DNA of 64,000 nucleotides from positions 1 through 64,000 of the forward strand of contig CAXYCJ010000013.1 in the NCBI GenBank assembly GCA_964275585.1, written 5' to 3'. This DNA comes from D2472 sp964275585 (GTDB taxonomy: Bacteria > Pseudomonadota > Gammaproteobacteria > Magnimaribacterales > D2472). This document shows positions 16,608 through 23,647 of this stretch, one piece after another. The position numbers and the translations under genes were made by a program. Below the pieces are notes generated by a model. The model worked only from the letters and a program-made list of their open reading frames with translations, was not told the DNA's origin and did no database searches. The stretch's first letter is position 1, and each line of letters opens with the position of its first letter.

Positions 16608-17714
16608 ATGAAAACACGTGCAGCTATAGCCTTTGAAGCAGGCAAACCATTAGAAATTGTTGAACTAGATCTTGAGGGGCCAAAAGCTGGCGAAGTTTTG
16701 GTTGAAATGAAAGCCACTGGAATATGTCACACAGATGCGTTCACTCTCTCAGGGGATGATCCAGAGGGTGTATTCCCAGCTATCTTAGGTCATGAAGGTG
16801 CAGGTGTTGTTGTTGAAGTTGGTTTAGGCGTTAAAACGCTAAAGCCTGGCGACCATGTTATCCCACTCTACACTGCAGAATGTAGAGAGTGTGATTTTTG
16901 CCTAAATCCAAAGACTAATTTGTGTCAAGCAGTTAGAGCAACACAGGGCAGAGGTGTTATGCCTGATGGTACGAGTCGATTTTCCCTTGAGGGCAAGCCA
17001 ATACTGCATTACATGGGGTGTTCAACATTTTCTAACTATTCAGTGTTGCCAGAGATTTCCTTGGCGAAAGTTCGAAAGGATGCTCCTTTTGACAAAATCT
17101 GTTATGTAGGCTGTGGGGTCACAACTGGTATTGGCGCGGTGGCATTCACAATGAGGGTTGAGGCTGGTTCTACGGTAGCGGTATTCGGTTTGGGCGGAAT
17201 TGGTTTAAATGTTGTGCAGGGTGCCAAAATGGTAGGTGCGACAAGAATTATTGGCATTGATCTTAATCCTGCGCGTATTCCTCTAGCAACTCAGTTTGGG
17301 ATGACAGATTTTATTAATCCCAATAAAACGGAGAATGTTGTCGACCAAATTATCGACATGACTGGAGGCGGAGTTGATTATAGTTTTGAATGCATTGGTA
17401 ATGTTGATGTTATGAGGCAAGCACTAGAGTGTTGTCATAAGGGCTGGGGGGAAAGTTGTATAGTGGGAGTGGCTGGTGCAGGCAAAGAAATTTCAACACG
17501 TCCATTCCAACTTGTAACTGGTCGTTCTTGGCGGGGCACTGCATTTGGTGGGGCGCGAGGTCGAACTGATGTTCCAAGAATTGTTGATTGGTATATGGAT
17601 GGCAAAATTAATATCGATGATCTTATTACACATAAGATGCCACTAGAAGATATCAATAAAGCGTTCGATCTTATGCATGCTGGTAAAAGTATTAGATCGG
17701 TGGTGGAATTCTAA
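16608..17714 (+). CDS. frmA: S-(hydroxymethyl)glutathione dehydrogenase (class III alcohol dehydrogenase)
   Basis: Oxidises the spontaneous adduct of formaldehyde and glutathione with NAD+. 368 residues: catalytic zinc ligands in GICHTDAF and GHEGAG, structural zinc in CRECDFC...C (about 91-105), and the Rossmann loop GLGGIGLNVV near 193. It is joined end-to-start with the hydrolase that completes the pathway. CTAGGAG lies before the ATG. The pair is visibly richer in G and C than the other island genes, which suggests separate acquisition. Confidence 0.97.
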   Translation: MKTRAAIAFEAGKPLEIVELDLEGPKAGEVLVEMKATGICHTDAFTLSGDDPEGVFPAILGHEGAGVVVEVGLGVKTLKPGDHVIPLYTAECRECDFCLNPKTNLCQAVRATQGRGVMPDGTSRFSLEGKPILHYMGCSTFSNYSVLPEISLAKVRKDAPFDKICYVGCGVTTGIGAVAFTMRVEAGSTVAVFGLGGIGLNVVQGAKMVGATRIIGIDLNPARIPLATQFGMTDFINPNKTENVVDQIIDMTGGGVDYSFECIGNVDVMRQALECCHKGWGESCIVGVAGAGKEISTRPFQLVTGRSWRGTAFGGARGRTDVPRIVDWYMDGKINIDDLITHKMPLEDINKAFDLMHAGKSIRSVVEF

Positions 17715-18596
17715 ATGGGACAAGATCCTAACTTAGAGCAGATTAGCTCCAACCAGAGTTTTGGAGGCCAGCAATTACGCTATCGACATCGGTCGACTGT
17801 TCTTGACTGTGAAATGACTTTTTCTATCTATCTGCCGCCTCAAGCTAAGCAGAGTAATGTTCCTGTTCTTTACTGGCTCTCTGGCTTAACTTGCACTGAC
17901 GAAAACTTTGTTACCAAAGCAGGAGCACAGCGGCATGCTGCGAAGCATGGAATTGCTATTATCTGTCCTGACACTAGCCCCCGAGGAGAGGGTGTGCCCG
18001 ATGATCCTGAGGGCGCCTATGATTTTGGGCTTGGTGCTGGATTCTATGTTAATGCAACCGAGTTACCTTGGGCCAAACACTACAGAATGTATGATTATGT
18101 TGTTGATGAATTACCATCACTGATCAACTCTCAATTTCCAGTTAACGGGAGCAAAATATCTATTTCCGGGCATTCTATGGGCGGACATGGCGCACTTACT
18201 ATCGCTCTAAAAAATCCTGAACGTTATTCTTCAGTGTCAGCCTTCTCGCCAATTTGTGCTCCGATACAGTGTCCTTGGGGGCAAAAAGCACTAGGGCAAT
18301 ATATTGGTGGCAATGCAACAGATAACTATAGCCAGTGGGCACAGCATGATACTGTAGAGTTGATTAAAACCTCCTTAAATGACACAAGGGAGTCTTTGCC
18401 TGTGCTTATAGACCAGGGAGAGGCTGATAATTTTCTAGATGAACAGCTCAATACCCAATTACTTGAGGATACAGCTGCCGCAACTAACTTTCCTATGCAA
18501 ATTAGAATACAGCCAGGGTATGATCATACCTACTTTTTTATAGCCACTTTTATTGATGAGCATATACAGTTCCACGCGAATGCTCTCATAGACTAA
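17715..18596 (+). CDS. fghA: S-formylglutathione hydrolase
   Basis: Esterase-D family hydrolase that releases formate and glutathione from S-formylglutathione. 293 residues. Seen: LSGLTCTDENF, PDTSPRGEG, nucleophile elbow GHSMGGHGA near residue 156, Asp in IDQGEADNF and His in GYDHTYFF. ATG follows the frmA stop directly. Together they detoxify formaldehyde produced from methylated compounds. Confidence 0.96.
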   Translation: MGQDPNLEQISSNQSFGGQQLRYRHRSTVLDCEMTFSIYLPPQAKQSNVPVLYWLSGLTCTDENFVTKAGAQRHAAKHGIAIICPDTSPRGEGVPDDPEGAYDFGLGAGFYVNATELPWAKHYRMYDYVVDELPSLINSQFPVNGSKISISGHSMGGHGALTIALKNPERYSSVSAFSPICAPIQCPWGQKALGQYIGGNATDNYSQWAQHDTVELIKTSLNDTRESLPVLIDQGEADNFLDEQLNTQLLEDTAAATNFPMQIRIQPGYDHTYFFIATFIDEHIQFHANALID

Positions 18597-18648
18597 ATAA
18601 AAAAAGATATCCTTGCTCAATGCCCGAAATGTTTTTATTTGCACCTTA

Positions 18649-18671
18649 CTCATTTTCTTAGATAAAATGAG
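18649..18671. terminator. inverted repeat after the formaldehyde operon
   Basis: Perfect 8-base arms CTCATTTT and AAAATGAG around a 7-base loop. There is no T-run after it, so it would be a weak intrinsic terminator or a processing hairpin; position about 50 bases after the fghA stop fits. Confidence 0.45.
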
Positions 18672-18688
18672 CGCGCGATCTAATATAA

Positions 18689-18706
18689 TCTGTTACGGTG
18701 GGCAGC
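18689..18706 (+). repeat. glmS-end repeat R8 (weak, distal end of island)
   Basis: TCT GTT ACG GTG then GGC AGC spells Ser-Val-Thr-Val and then diverges; no AACAGTG block follows. Taken alone a match this short could be chance, but it sits where the last module should end. It is followed at once by the palindrome GGTCCAGGACC (18707-18717). Confidence 0.45.
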
Positions 18707-18727
18707 GGTCCAGGACCTTTAATTAAA
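18707..18727. repeat. two adjacent palindromes at the island's distal edge
   Basis: GGTCCAGGACC (18707-18717, 5-base arms around one base) is followed directly by TTTAATTAAA (18718-18727, perfect palindrome). They lie between repeat R8 and the ribosome binding region of the MAPEG gene; could be an operator or a recombination remnant. Confidence 0.5.
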
Positions 18728-18737
18728 AGGAAAAAAA

Positions 18738-19106
18738 ATGATAGAACTAATTATCTACACGTCAATTTTATATTTTGCACAAATCATAATGCCCAATATG
18801 GTTAAGTCTAAGCTTGGGGAAGTAGGGGTAGATAGAGCTAGAAAAGCAGCGCACAATCTTAGAGAATCTTTGCTAGTCTTTTATACATTTGCTGTTTTGT
18901 CCATTGTTATGGAAATTCAAGCTAATGTTGCCATTGCTTCAATATGGCTCTCTCTCAGACTGGTTTTCGTGGCCTTATATATTTCTGGTTTTAATACAAA
19001 GCCAGTCAACGAATCTGGTTACGTTGCGCAGCCTCTAAGGAGCTGGGTTTGGTTTGGCTCCATTGTTTGTTTATGTATCATGGGCACCAACCTATTAAAT
19101 AAATAA
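18738..19106 (+). CDS. MAPEG family membrane protein
   Basis: 122 residues, four membrane helices. The block VDRARKAAHNLRESLLVF (about 31-48) carries the RAxxAxxNxxE signature of MAPEG (membrane-associated eicosanoid and glutathione metabolism) proteins. Possible glutathione transferase or peroxidase activity by family analogy. AAAGG lies 7 bases before the ATG. It follows the island's last repeat and precedes the methionine sulfoxide reductase, suggesting a link to oxidative damage (inference). Confidence 0.85.
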   Translation: MIELIIYTSILYFAQIIMPNMVKSKLGEVGVDRARKAAHNLRESLLVFYTFAVLSIVMEIQANVAIASIWLSLRLVFVALYISGFNTKPVNESGYVAQPLRSWVWFGSIVCLCIMGTNLLNK

Positions 19107-19117
19107 TCCTGTTAAAC

Positions 19118-20392
19118 ATGAGAAAAACCGCTTTCTTTTTATCAATCTTTTTGATTTCTTTTTTAAATCTATTTGCAGCACCCGGTATTGATAAAGCAAC
19201 CGTCCACTCAGAAACAATTGTCTTAGGTTCGGGTTGTTTTTGGGGTGCTGAAAAAGGGTATGAAGTATTGCCAGGTGTTATTGATGCAGTCTCCGGTTAT
19301 GCAGACGGGGAGGGCGTTAAGCCTTCTTACCGAGAGATTACGAAACTAAAAAATAAATTCAATGCAAATAACCATGCAGAAGTTGTAGAAGTAACTTACA
19401 ACAAAAATATTATCTCAACCCAAAAGCTTTTAATGCATTACTTTGAATCGCATGACCCCACTCAAGTAAACAGGCAGGGAAATGACATAGGCACTCAGTA
19501 CAGATCAACAATTTTATATTCAAACGAAGAGCAAAGACTAGTCATTCAAAAAGTTGTCTCTGATTATCAAATACTTCTTTTAAATGCTGGCTATGGAAAG
19601 GTTGCAACAGAGATAAAGCCAATTAAAAAGTTTTATAAAGCTGAGAAATATCACCAAGACTACATTAAAAAAAATCCTAATGGGTATTGCCCTGATCACT
19701 CAACAGGGATTAAATTTATTACAGCCGATCCTCAAGACGCACCTAACAATGCAATTATTTCAAAGGGAAAAAGCATAGTGGTGATTGAGCCAGAGGGGTA
19801 CTGCCCTTATTGTGAAAAATTTAAAGCCACGGTCGCAAAAGACTATATGGGTAATATTCCTTTTAGTTTTCGACTGGCTACTCAGTTAGAAGGGTTGACG
19901 GTTGAATCTCCAACTTGGGCCACTCCAACAATTTTATTTCTTGAAGATGGGAAAGAAGTGTTTGGACATCAAGGCTACATGTCACCCAAGGAATTTTACG
20001 AAGCGCTTGGATTCTTTAAGCTCGGAAACTCAGAGGCATACAGGGTGGCTTTTAACGATGGAACGGACGCAAGATTTTGCAAGGAGTATGAAATTTTTAA
20101 AAATACACCCGATGGTTTATTTATAGATAAGCTCAGTGGAGCCCCATTGTTTGATACAAGAGATCGATTCAATTCTTCTACTGGCTGGCTGTCATTTACA
20201 AAACCAATAGATGGGTCTGTTTATACCAAACCTGATAATAGTTATGGCATGAGAAGGACTGAAATAAGATCTACAACTTCTGACATTCATCTTGGCCATG
20301 TCTTTCCCGATGGGCCTAATGGTTCCTCAAGATATTGTATAAATGCTACCGTGCTTGATTTCAAAGAGAGACTGAAAAATACCAACTCTTGA
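19118..20392 (+). CDS. msrAB: exported methionine sulfoxide reductase, MsrA-thioredoxin-MsrB fusion
   Basis: 424 residues in four parts: signal peptide (1-20, ending LFA); MsrA (about 30-200, catalytic Cys40 in GCFWG, YHQDY near 181); a thioredoxin-like segment with CPYC near 231; MsrB (about 300-420, GWLSFTKPI, RTEIRSTTSDIHLGH and catalytic Cys in SRYCIN). It repairs both diastereomers of methionine sulfoxide outside the cytoplasm, with a built-in candidate reductant. The CxxC zinc pairs of many MsrB proteins are not seen. Neisseria PilB has the same domains with the thioredoxin part first. Confidence 0.93.
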   Translation: MRKTAFFLSIFLISFLNLFAAPGIDKATVHSETIVLGSGCFWGAEKGYEVLPGVIDAVSGYADGEGVKPSYREITKLKNKFNANNHAEVVEVTYNKNIISTQKLLMHYFESHDPTQVNRQGNDIGTQYRSTILYSNEEQRLVIQKVVSDYQILLLNAGYGKVATEIKPIKKFYKAEKYHQDYIKKNPNGYCPDHSTGIKFITADPQDAPNNAIISKGKSIVVIEPEGYCPYCEKFKATVAKDYMGNIPFSFRLATQLEGLTVESPTWATPTILFLEDGKEVFGHQGYMSPKEFYEALGFFKLGNSEAYRVAFNDGTDARFCKEYEIFKNTPDGLFIDKLSGAPLFDTRDRFNSSTGWLSFTKPIDGSVYTKPDNSYGMRRTEIRSTTSDIHLGHVFPDGPNGSSRYCINATVLDFKERLKNTNS

Positions 20393-20524
20393 TCATCTTT
20401 ATTGCTTCAGGGAATGCCTAAAAACCAAACCTATCAAAATCTAAATATTTTTTCTGCTGGCTTAACTATCTCCTCACAGAAGGAGTTATGTTATCTTATT
20501 ATCTAAAGACATATAAAAAATATT

Positions 20525-20929
20525 ATGAAAGAACCAATTGAAACAGCTGTATACACGCATTTAAATGGCTGGAATGCAAACAGCCCCAGTTATGGGGATA
20601 GAGATAAATGGCTAACTGCTTGGCATCCTGACTGTGTCTTTCAAGACCCAGTCGGCGGAAAGGAGAAGCATGGAATAACTGCTGTAGAAAATACCTGGGA
20701 TAATGGTTTCCAACCAGGTCATAGTTGGAATTGCGAGCTTGTCTTTATGTCAATTAATGTTGATCAAGTAGCTGTACATCTTATTAATCATGGGAATTTG
20801 GACGGTAATATTTTTGACCTAGAATCAATCGAAATCTATTGGATAGGTGATTGTGGCAGAATTGTGCGTTGTCATACTTATTTTAATCCAACTGAGGATA
20901 TGAACCTGGATCCATACTGGACCGTATAA
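20525..20929 (+). CDS. SnoaL/NTF2-like protein
   Basis: 134 residues of the NTF2-like fold: WLTAWHPDCVFQDPVGG near 35-50 is the usual first strand and loop, and C-terminal strands follow. Such proteins are isomerases, hydrolases or ligand-binding proteins; no catalytic assignment is possible. No clear ribosome binding site; 45 bases upstream a small hairpin (CTCCT/AGGAG) includes an AGGAG that is too close to a 17-codon reading frame at 20488 to be convincing. Confidence 0.75.
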   Translation: MKEPIETAVYTHLNGWNANSPSYGDRDKWLTAWHPDCVFQDPVGGKEKHGITAVENTWDNGFQPGHSWNCELVFMSINVDQVAVHLINHGNLDGNIFDLESIEIYWIGDCGRIVRCHTYFNPTEDMNLDPYWTV

Positions 20930-21117
20930 AAGAAAATTGATTATTGGTGTCTATTGCATGGTACATAGTTGCTATATCCATGCTCGTTATAACGAATCAT
21001 CCATAACATAAATTAAATAGTTAAATGAAAGACTTTAAGAATCTAATCATCTTTGGATTAATAAAAGGCAAAAATGTATATCTCAAGCATTAACCTAATT
21101 TTACTTTGTAGAAAGCC

Positions 21118-21957
21118 TTGACAAATTTAACGGTAACAGAGATCTATGCCATAGGAGCACCCATTGTTCTAACAATGATTTTTTTAGAGATATTGATTTC
21201 TAACTGGCAAAATAAAAACTACTATAACAAAGGAGACACCCTTTGCACCCTAGGCCTATTGACTGGGAATATCGCAATGGCTTTTGCGATTAAGGGTTTT
21301 GCTTTGGCTCTCCACTTTTACTTATATCAGTTCCGGTTGATTGATTTGGCAAGCCTTATCCCGCTTTGGGCAATGTGGGCAAGCACATTTATTTTAATTG
21401 ATTTTATTTTTTATATTTACCATCGTATATCACATAGAGTCAGGTTTCTTTGGGCTATCCACATGAGCCATCATTCAAGCGAAGAAATGAACTTTGCAGT
21501 ATCGTTTAGGCAAGCTTGGTTCGGACCAATATCCAAAATTCCTTTTTTCATGACTTTACCATTGCTCGGATTAGACCCGACCATCATTGCAGTCGCAGGG
21601 GTTATCAGCACCTTGTGGGGCATAGTTGGACATACCCAAATAGTAGGGAAACTTGGACCGCTTGAATGGATTTTTAACACCCCATCTCATCACAGAGTTC
21701 ATCACGGCTCCAATGAGCAATACATTGATAAGAATTATGGCAATCTATTCATCATCTGGGATAGGATTTTTGGTACTTTTCAAAAAGAAACAGAACCAGT
21801 TACATATGGATTGGTGAACAACGTAAATACTTTTAATCCGGCTAAAATAACGTTTATGGCTTGGTCCTCAATTCTTCAAGACATCAAAAATGCAAACAAC
21901 CTGACCTCCATTTTTTACTCTGCTTTTGGCCCGCCTAATACACACACAAAAAAATAA
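21118..21957 (+). CDS. fatty acid hydroxylase / sterol desaturase family protein
   Basis: 279 residues, membrane di-iron oxygenase family. Three histidine boxes are visible: HRISH (about 102-106), HMSHH (115-119) and HHRVHH (196-201), with membrane helices before and between. Starts at TTG 21118, the first start after an in-frame TAG at 21109. Substrate cannot be told; related bacterial proteins hydroxylate fatty acids or carotenoids. The 188 bases upstream hold only a 22-codon frame at 21025 that resembles the start of the HXXEE gene. Confidence 0.88.
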   Translation: MTNLTVTEIYAIGAPIVLTMIFLEILISNWQNKNYYNKGDTLCTLGLLTGNIAMAFAIKGFALALHFYLYQFRLIDLASLIPLWAMWASTFILIDFIFYIYHRISHRVRFLWAIHMSHHSSEEMNFAVSFRQAWFGPISKIPFFMTLPLLGLDPTIIAVAGVISTLWGIVGHTQIVGKLGPLEWIFNTPSHHRVHHGSNEQYIDKNYGNLFIIWDRIFGTFQKETEPVTYGLVNNVNTFNPAKITFMAWSSILQDIKNANNLTSIFYSAFGPPNTHTKK

Positions 21958-21965
21958 TAAACATC

Positions 21966-22331
21966 ATGTCTGATTTAGAAACATCGGTTTACAAAGTGCT
22001 GACTTTGCAGGAATGGGAGGGAGCTTCCAAAACTGGTCTGGTAATCACCGAGCTAGATCAAAAAGATGGCTTCATTCACCTCTCATCAGCCTCTCAATTA
22101 AATGTAACTCTAGCGCTTTATTTCTCTCAAGAAGAAAAAGTGGTGCTCCTGCAAATTAAAGAGAGTGAAATTGCCACTGACCTCACCTATGAATATTCAG
22201 AAAAAAGAGGGGGGAAATTTGCCCATCTTTATGGTCAGCTCAGCACAAAGAAAATATCGCAATCTTGGCATTTAGATAGAACCGCCCTTAGCATCCCCCG
22301 TGATGTGATGCTCCAAGCAGAGCAAGATTAG
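21966..22331 (+). CDS. DUF952 family protein
   Basis: 121 residues. VYKVLTLQEWE at the N-terminus, DGFIHLSSASQ near 32-42 and FAHLYGQL near 90 are the conserved blocks of DUF952 (PF06108), a family related by fold to glutathione S-transferase-like or ADP-ribosyltransferase-like enzymes but of unknown activity. Starts 8 bases after the previous stop and converges with tesA 4 bases apart. Confidence 0.88.
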   Translation: MSDLETSVYKVLTLQEWEGASKTGLVITELDQKDGFIHLSSASQLNVTLALYFSQEEKVVLLQIKESEIATDLTYEYSEKRGGKFAHLYGQLSTKKISQSWHLDRTALSIPRDVMLQAEQD

Positions 22332-22335
22332 AAGG

Positions 22336-23010
22336 CTAATCAGCAGACAGTCTATTTAACAAAGGATACAGACTTAACCAAACTTCTTGCTCTATTAGTT
22401 TATGCCCATCTTGATTTGGATGGATTCCATCAGATTGCATAAGACCCATTTCAGTCATATCTTTTATTGATCCGTTTATAAGAGTAAGATCATATTCGGA
22501 AGCCAGATCAACAAATATCTTTTGAAAATTGCTGGTGTAAATTTCTCCATAATTTGGTGGCAGCTCAACCCCAACCATCACAACAATTCCACCAGATGCG
22601 TGAACCATCTCAATCATTGAGCTAAGATTTTTTTTAACTACTTTTTTTAAAGACATGCCACGCAGGCCATCGTTGCCCCCAAGCTCCAAAATAACAATTT
22701 GAGGCTTATGCTTGCTCAATAATTTTGGCAAGCGATACAAGCCTCCAGAGGTAGTATCTCCACTTATTCCGGCATTAAGCACTTTGAAATTCAGACCATT
22801 GTCGATGATGCTCTTTTCTAACAATGAAGGCCAAGCTTTTTCTAGTTTTACACCGTACCCAGCACTTAAACTATCACCTAAAACCACAATAGTATTAGCA
22901 GGGGGGTCGATCTTGTTCGAAGAATTTACTGGTACTATAAGTGTCAGTAAAATGACCAAAACCACCAAAAGGTAAACATTGAAAGATTTAATTTTAGAAG
23001 TTACAAACAT
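22336..23010 (-). CDS. tesA: SGNH esterase, TesA-like (acyl-CoA thioesterase I / lysophospholipase L1)
   Basis: 224 residues with an N-terminal hydrophobic export segment (about 10-30). SGNH blocks: GDSLSAGYG (Ser nucleophile), GISGDT, LGGND and the Asp-His pair in DGIHPNQDGH. Acts in the periplasm on acyl thioesters or lysophospholipids. Its ATG at 23010 lies inside the divergent ybbA gene, so the two N-terminal coding ends overlap by 32 bases; in E. coli the same pair is divergent but separated. Confidence 0.93.
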   Translation of the reverse strand: MFVTSKIKSFNVYLLVVLVILLTLIVPVNSSNKIDPPANTIVVLGDSLSAGYGVKLEKAWPSLLEKSIIDNGLNFKVLNAGISGDTTSGGLYRLPKLLSKHKPQIVILELGGNDGLRGMSLKKVVKKNLSSMIEMVHASGGIVVMVGVELPPNYGEIYTSNFQKIFVDLASEYDLTLINGSIKDMTEMGLMQSDGIHPNQDGHKLIEQEVWLSLYPLLNRLSAD

Positions 23011-23647
23011 TACAAAAGAAGTTAACAGCCCAGAGGGTGCTTTGACAATAGTTCAAGATGTTAATTTATCAATTGCAGAGGGTGAACTGGTCTCCTTGGT
23101 TGGTCCATCTGGATCTGGAAAGACAACACTGCTTGCAATAATGGCAGGCTTGGATTTGCCAAGCCAAGGCTCTGTCACTCTCTTGGGATCTGAGATTACC
23201 TCTCTTGATGAAGACAAGAGGGCTCAAATCAGAGGAAAGGATGTTGGCTTTGTTTTTCAGTCTTTTCACCTAATGCCTAAGTTATCTGCGCTAGATAACG
23301 TCATGCTGCCATTAGAAATTTCTGGCTCTGATGAGGCGAAGAGCAAAGCAAAAGAAGCGCTGATAAAAGTTGGTCTAGAAAAAAGAGTTCAGCACTTCCC
23401 AACCCAACTTAGTGGTGGTGAAAAGCAACGAGTTGCTATAGCTAGAGCCATGGTAAATGAACCAAAAATTTTATTTGCAGATGAGCCAACAGGCAACCTA
23501 GATAAAAAAAGCTCCAGCGCAATTACGGACCTTCTCTTTTCAGTGAATGAGCAGATGCAAACGACATTGGTCTTGGTAACCCATGACTTAGTGCTGGCGG
23601 AAAAATGTGAAAAAGTCTATGAATTATCTGAGGGCAGGCTTTTATGA
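22979..23647 (+). CDS. ybbA: ABC transporter ATP-binding protein, YbbA-like
   Basis: 222 residues. Walker A GPSGSGKTT (about 42-50), signature LSGGEKQRVAIARA and Walker B ILFADEPTGNLD. Belongs to the LolD/MacB-like subgroup. Starts at TTG 22979. It overlaps the permease gene by 4 bases (ATGA) and the divergent tesA gene at its 5' end, matching the tesA/ybbA-ybbP arrangement of other gammaproteobacteria. Probable substrate: lipid-like or peptide, unproven. Confidence 0.95.
   Translation: MKDLILEVTNITKEVNSPEGALTIVQDVNLSIAEGELVSLVGPSGSGKTTLLAIMAGLDLPSQGSVTLLGSEITSLDEDKRAQIRGKDVGFVFQSFHLMPKLSALDNVMLPLEISGSDEAKSKAKEALIKVGLEKRVQHFPTQLSGGEKQRVAIARAMVNEPKILFADEPTGNLDKKSSSAITDLLFSVNEQMQTTLVLVTHDLVLAEKCEKVYELSEGRLL

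Larger units (their letters stand above)
10844..18706 (+). mobile_element. cassette-like accessory island after glmS
   Basis: Seven modules with eleven genes, all on the glmS strand, lie between eight direct repeats that copy the glmS 3' end (R1-R8, listed separately). Modules: 10862-12026 methyltransferase; 12079-12754 two-TM protein plus OGFr-domain protein; 12824-13004 49-residue peptide; 13032-13435 adhesin-E-like protein; 13486-14951 membrane protein plus homocysteine methyltransferase; 14976-16538 HXXEE protein plus aldo/keto reductase; 16575-18688 formaldehyde detoxification pair. Each module is a self-contained one- or two-gene unit, often with the first start codon inside or within 40 bases of the repeat. 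No recombinase, transposase or Tn7 tns gene lies in the window. The island and repeats are seen directly; the mobile nature is inference. Confidence 0.75.

Noticed and set aside
10844..18706. Tn7 or Tn7-like transposon at the glmS site
   Set aside because: No tnsABCD genes, no Tn7 end repeats and too many direct copies of the glmS end; Tn7 does not duplicate glmS codons.
10844..18706. Classical integron
   Set aside because: No intI gene and the repeats lack the long attC fold with R and L boxes; only the cassette logic is similar.
20488..20541. 17-residue frame after AGGAG before the SnoaL-like gene
   Set aside because: AGGAG is only two bases from the ATG, too close for normal initiation, and the peptide has no features of a leader peptide.
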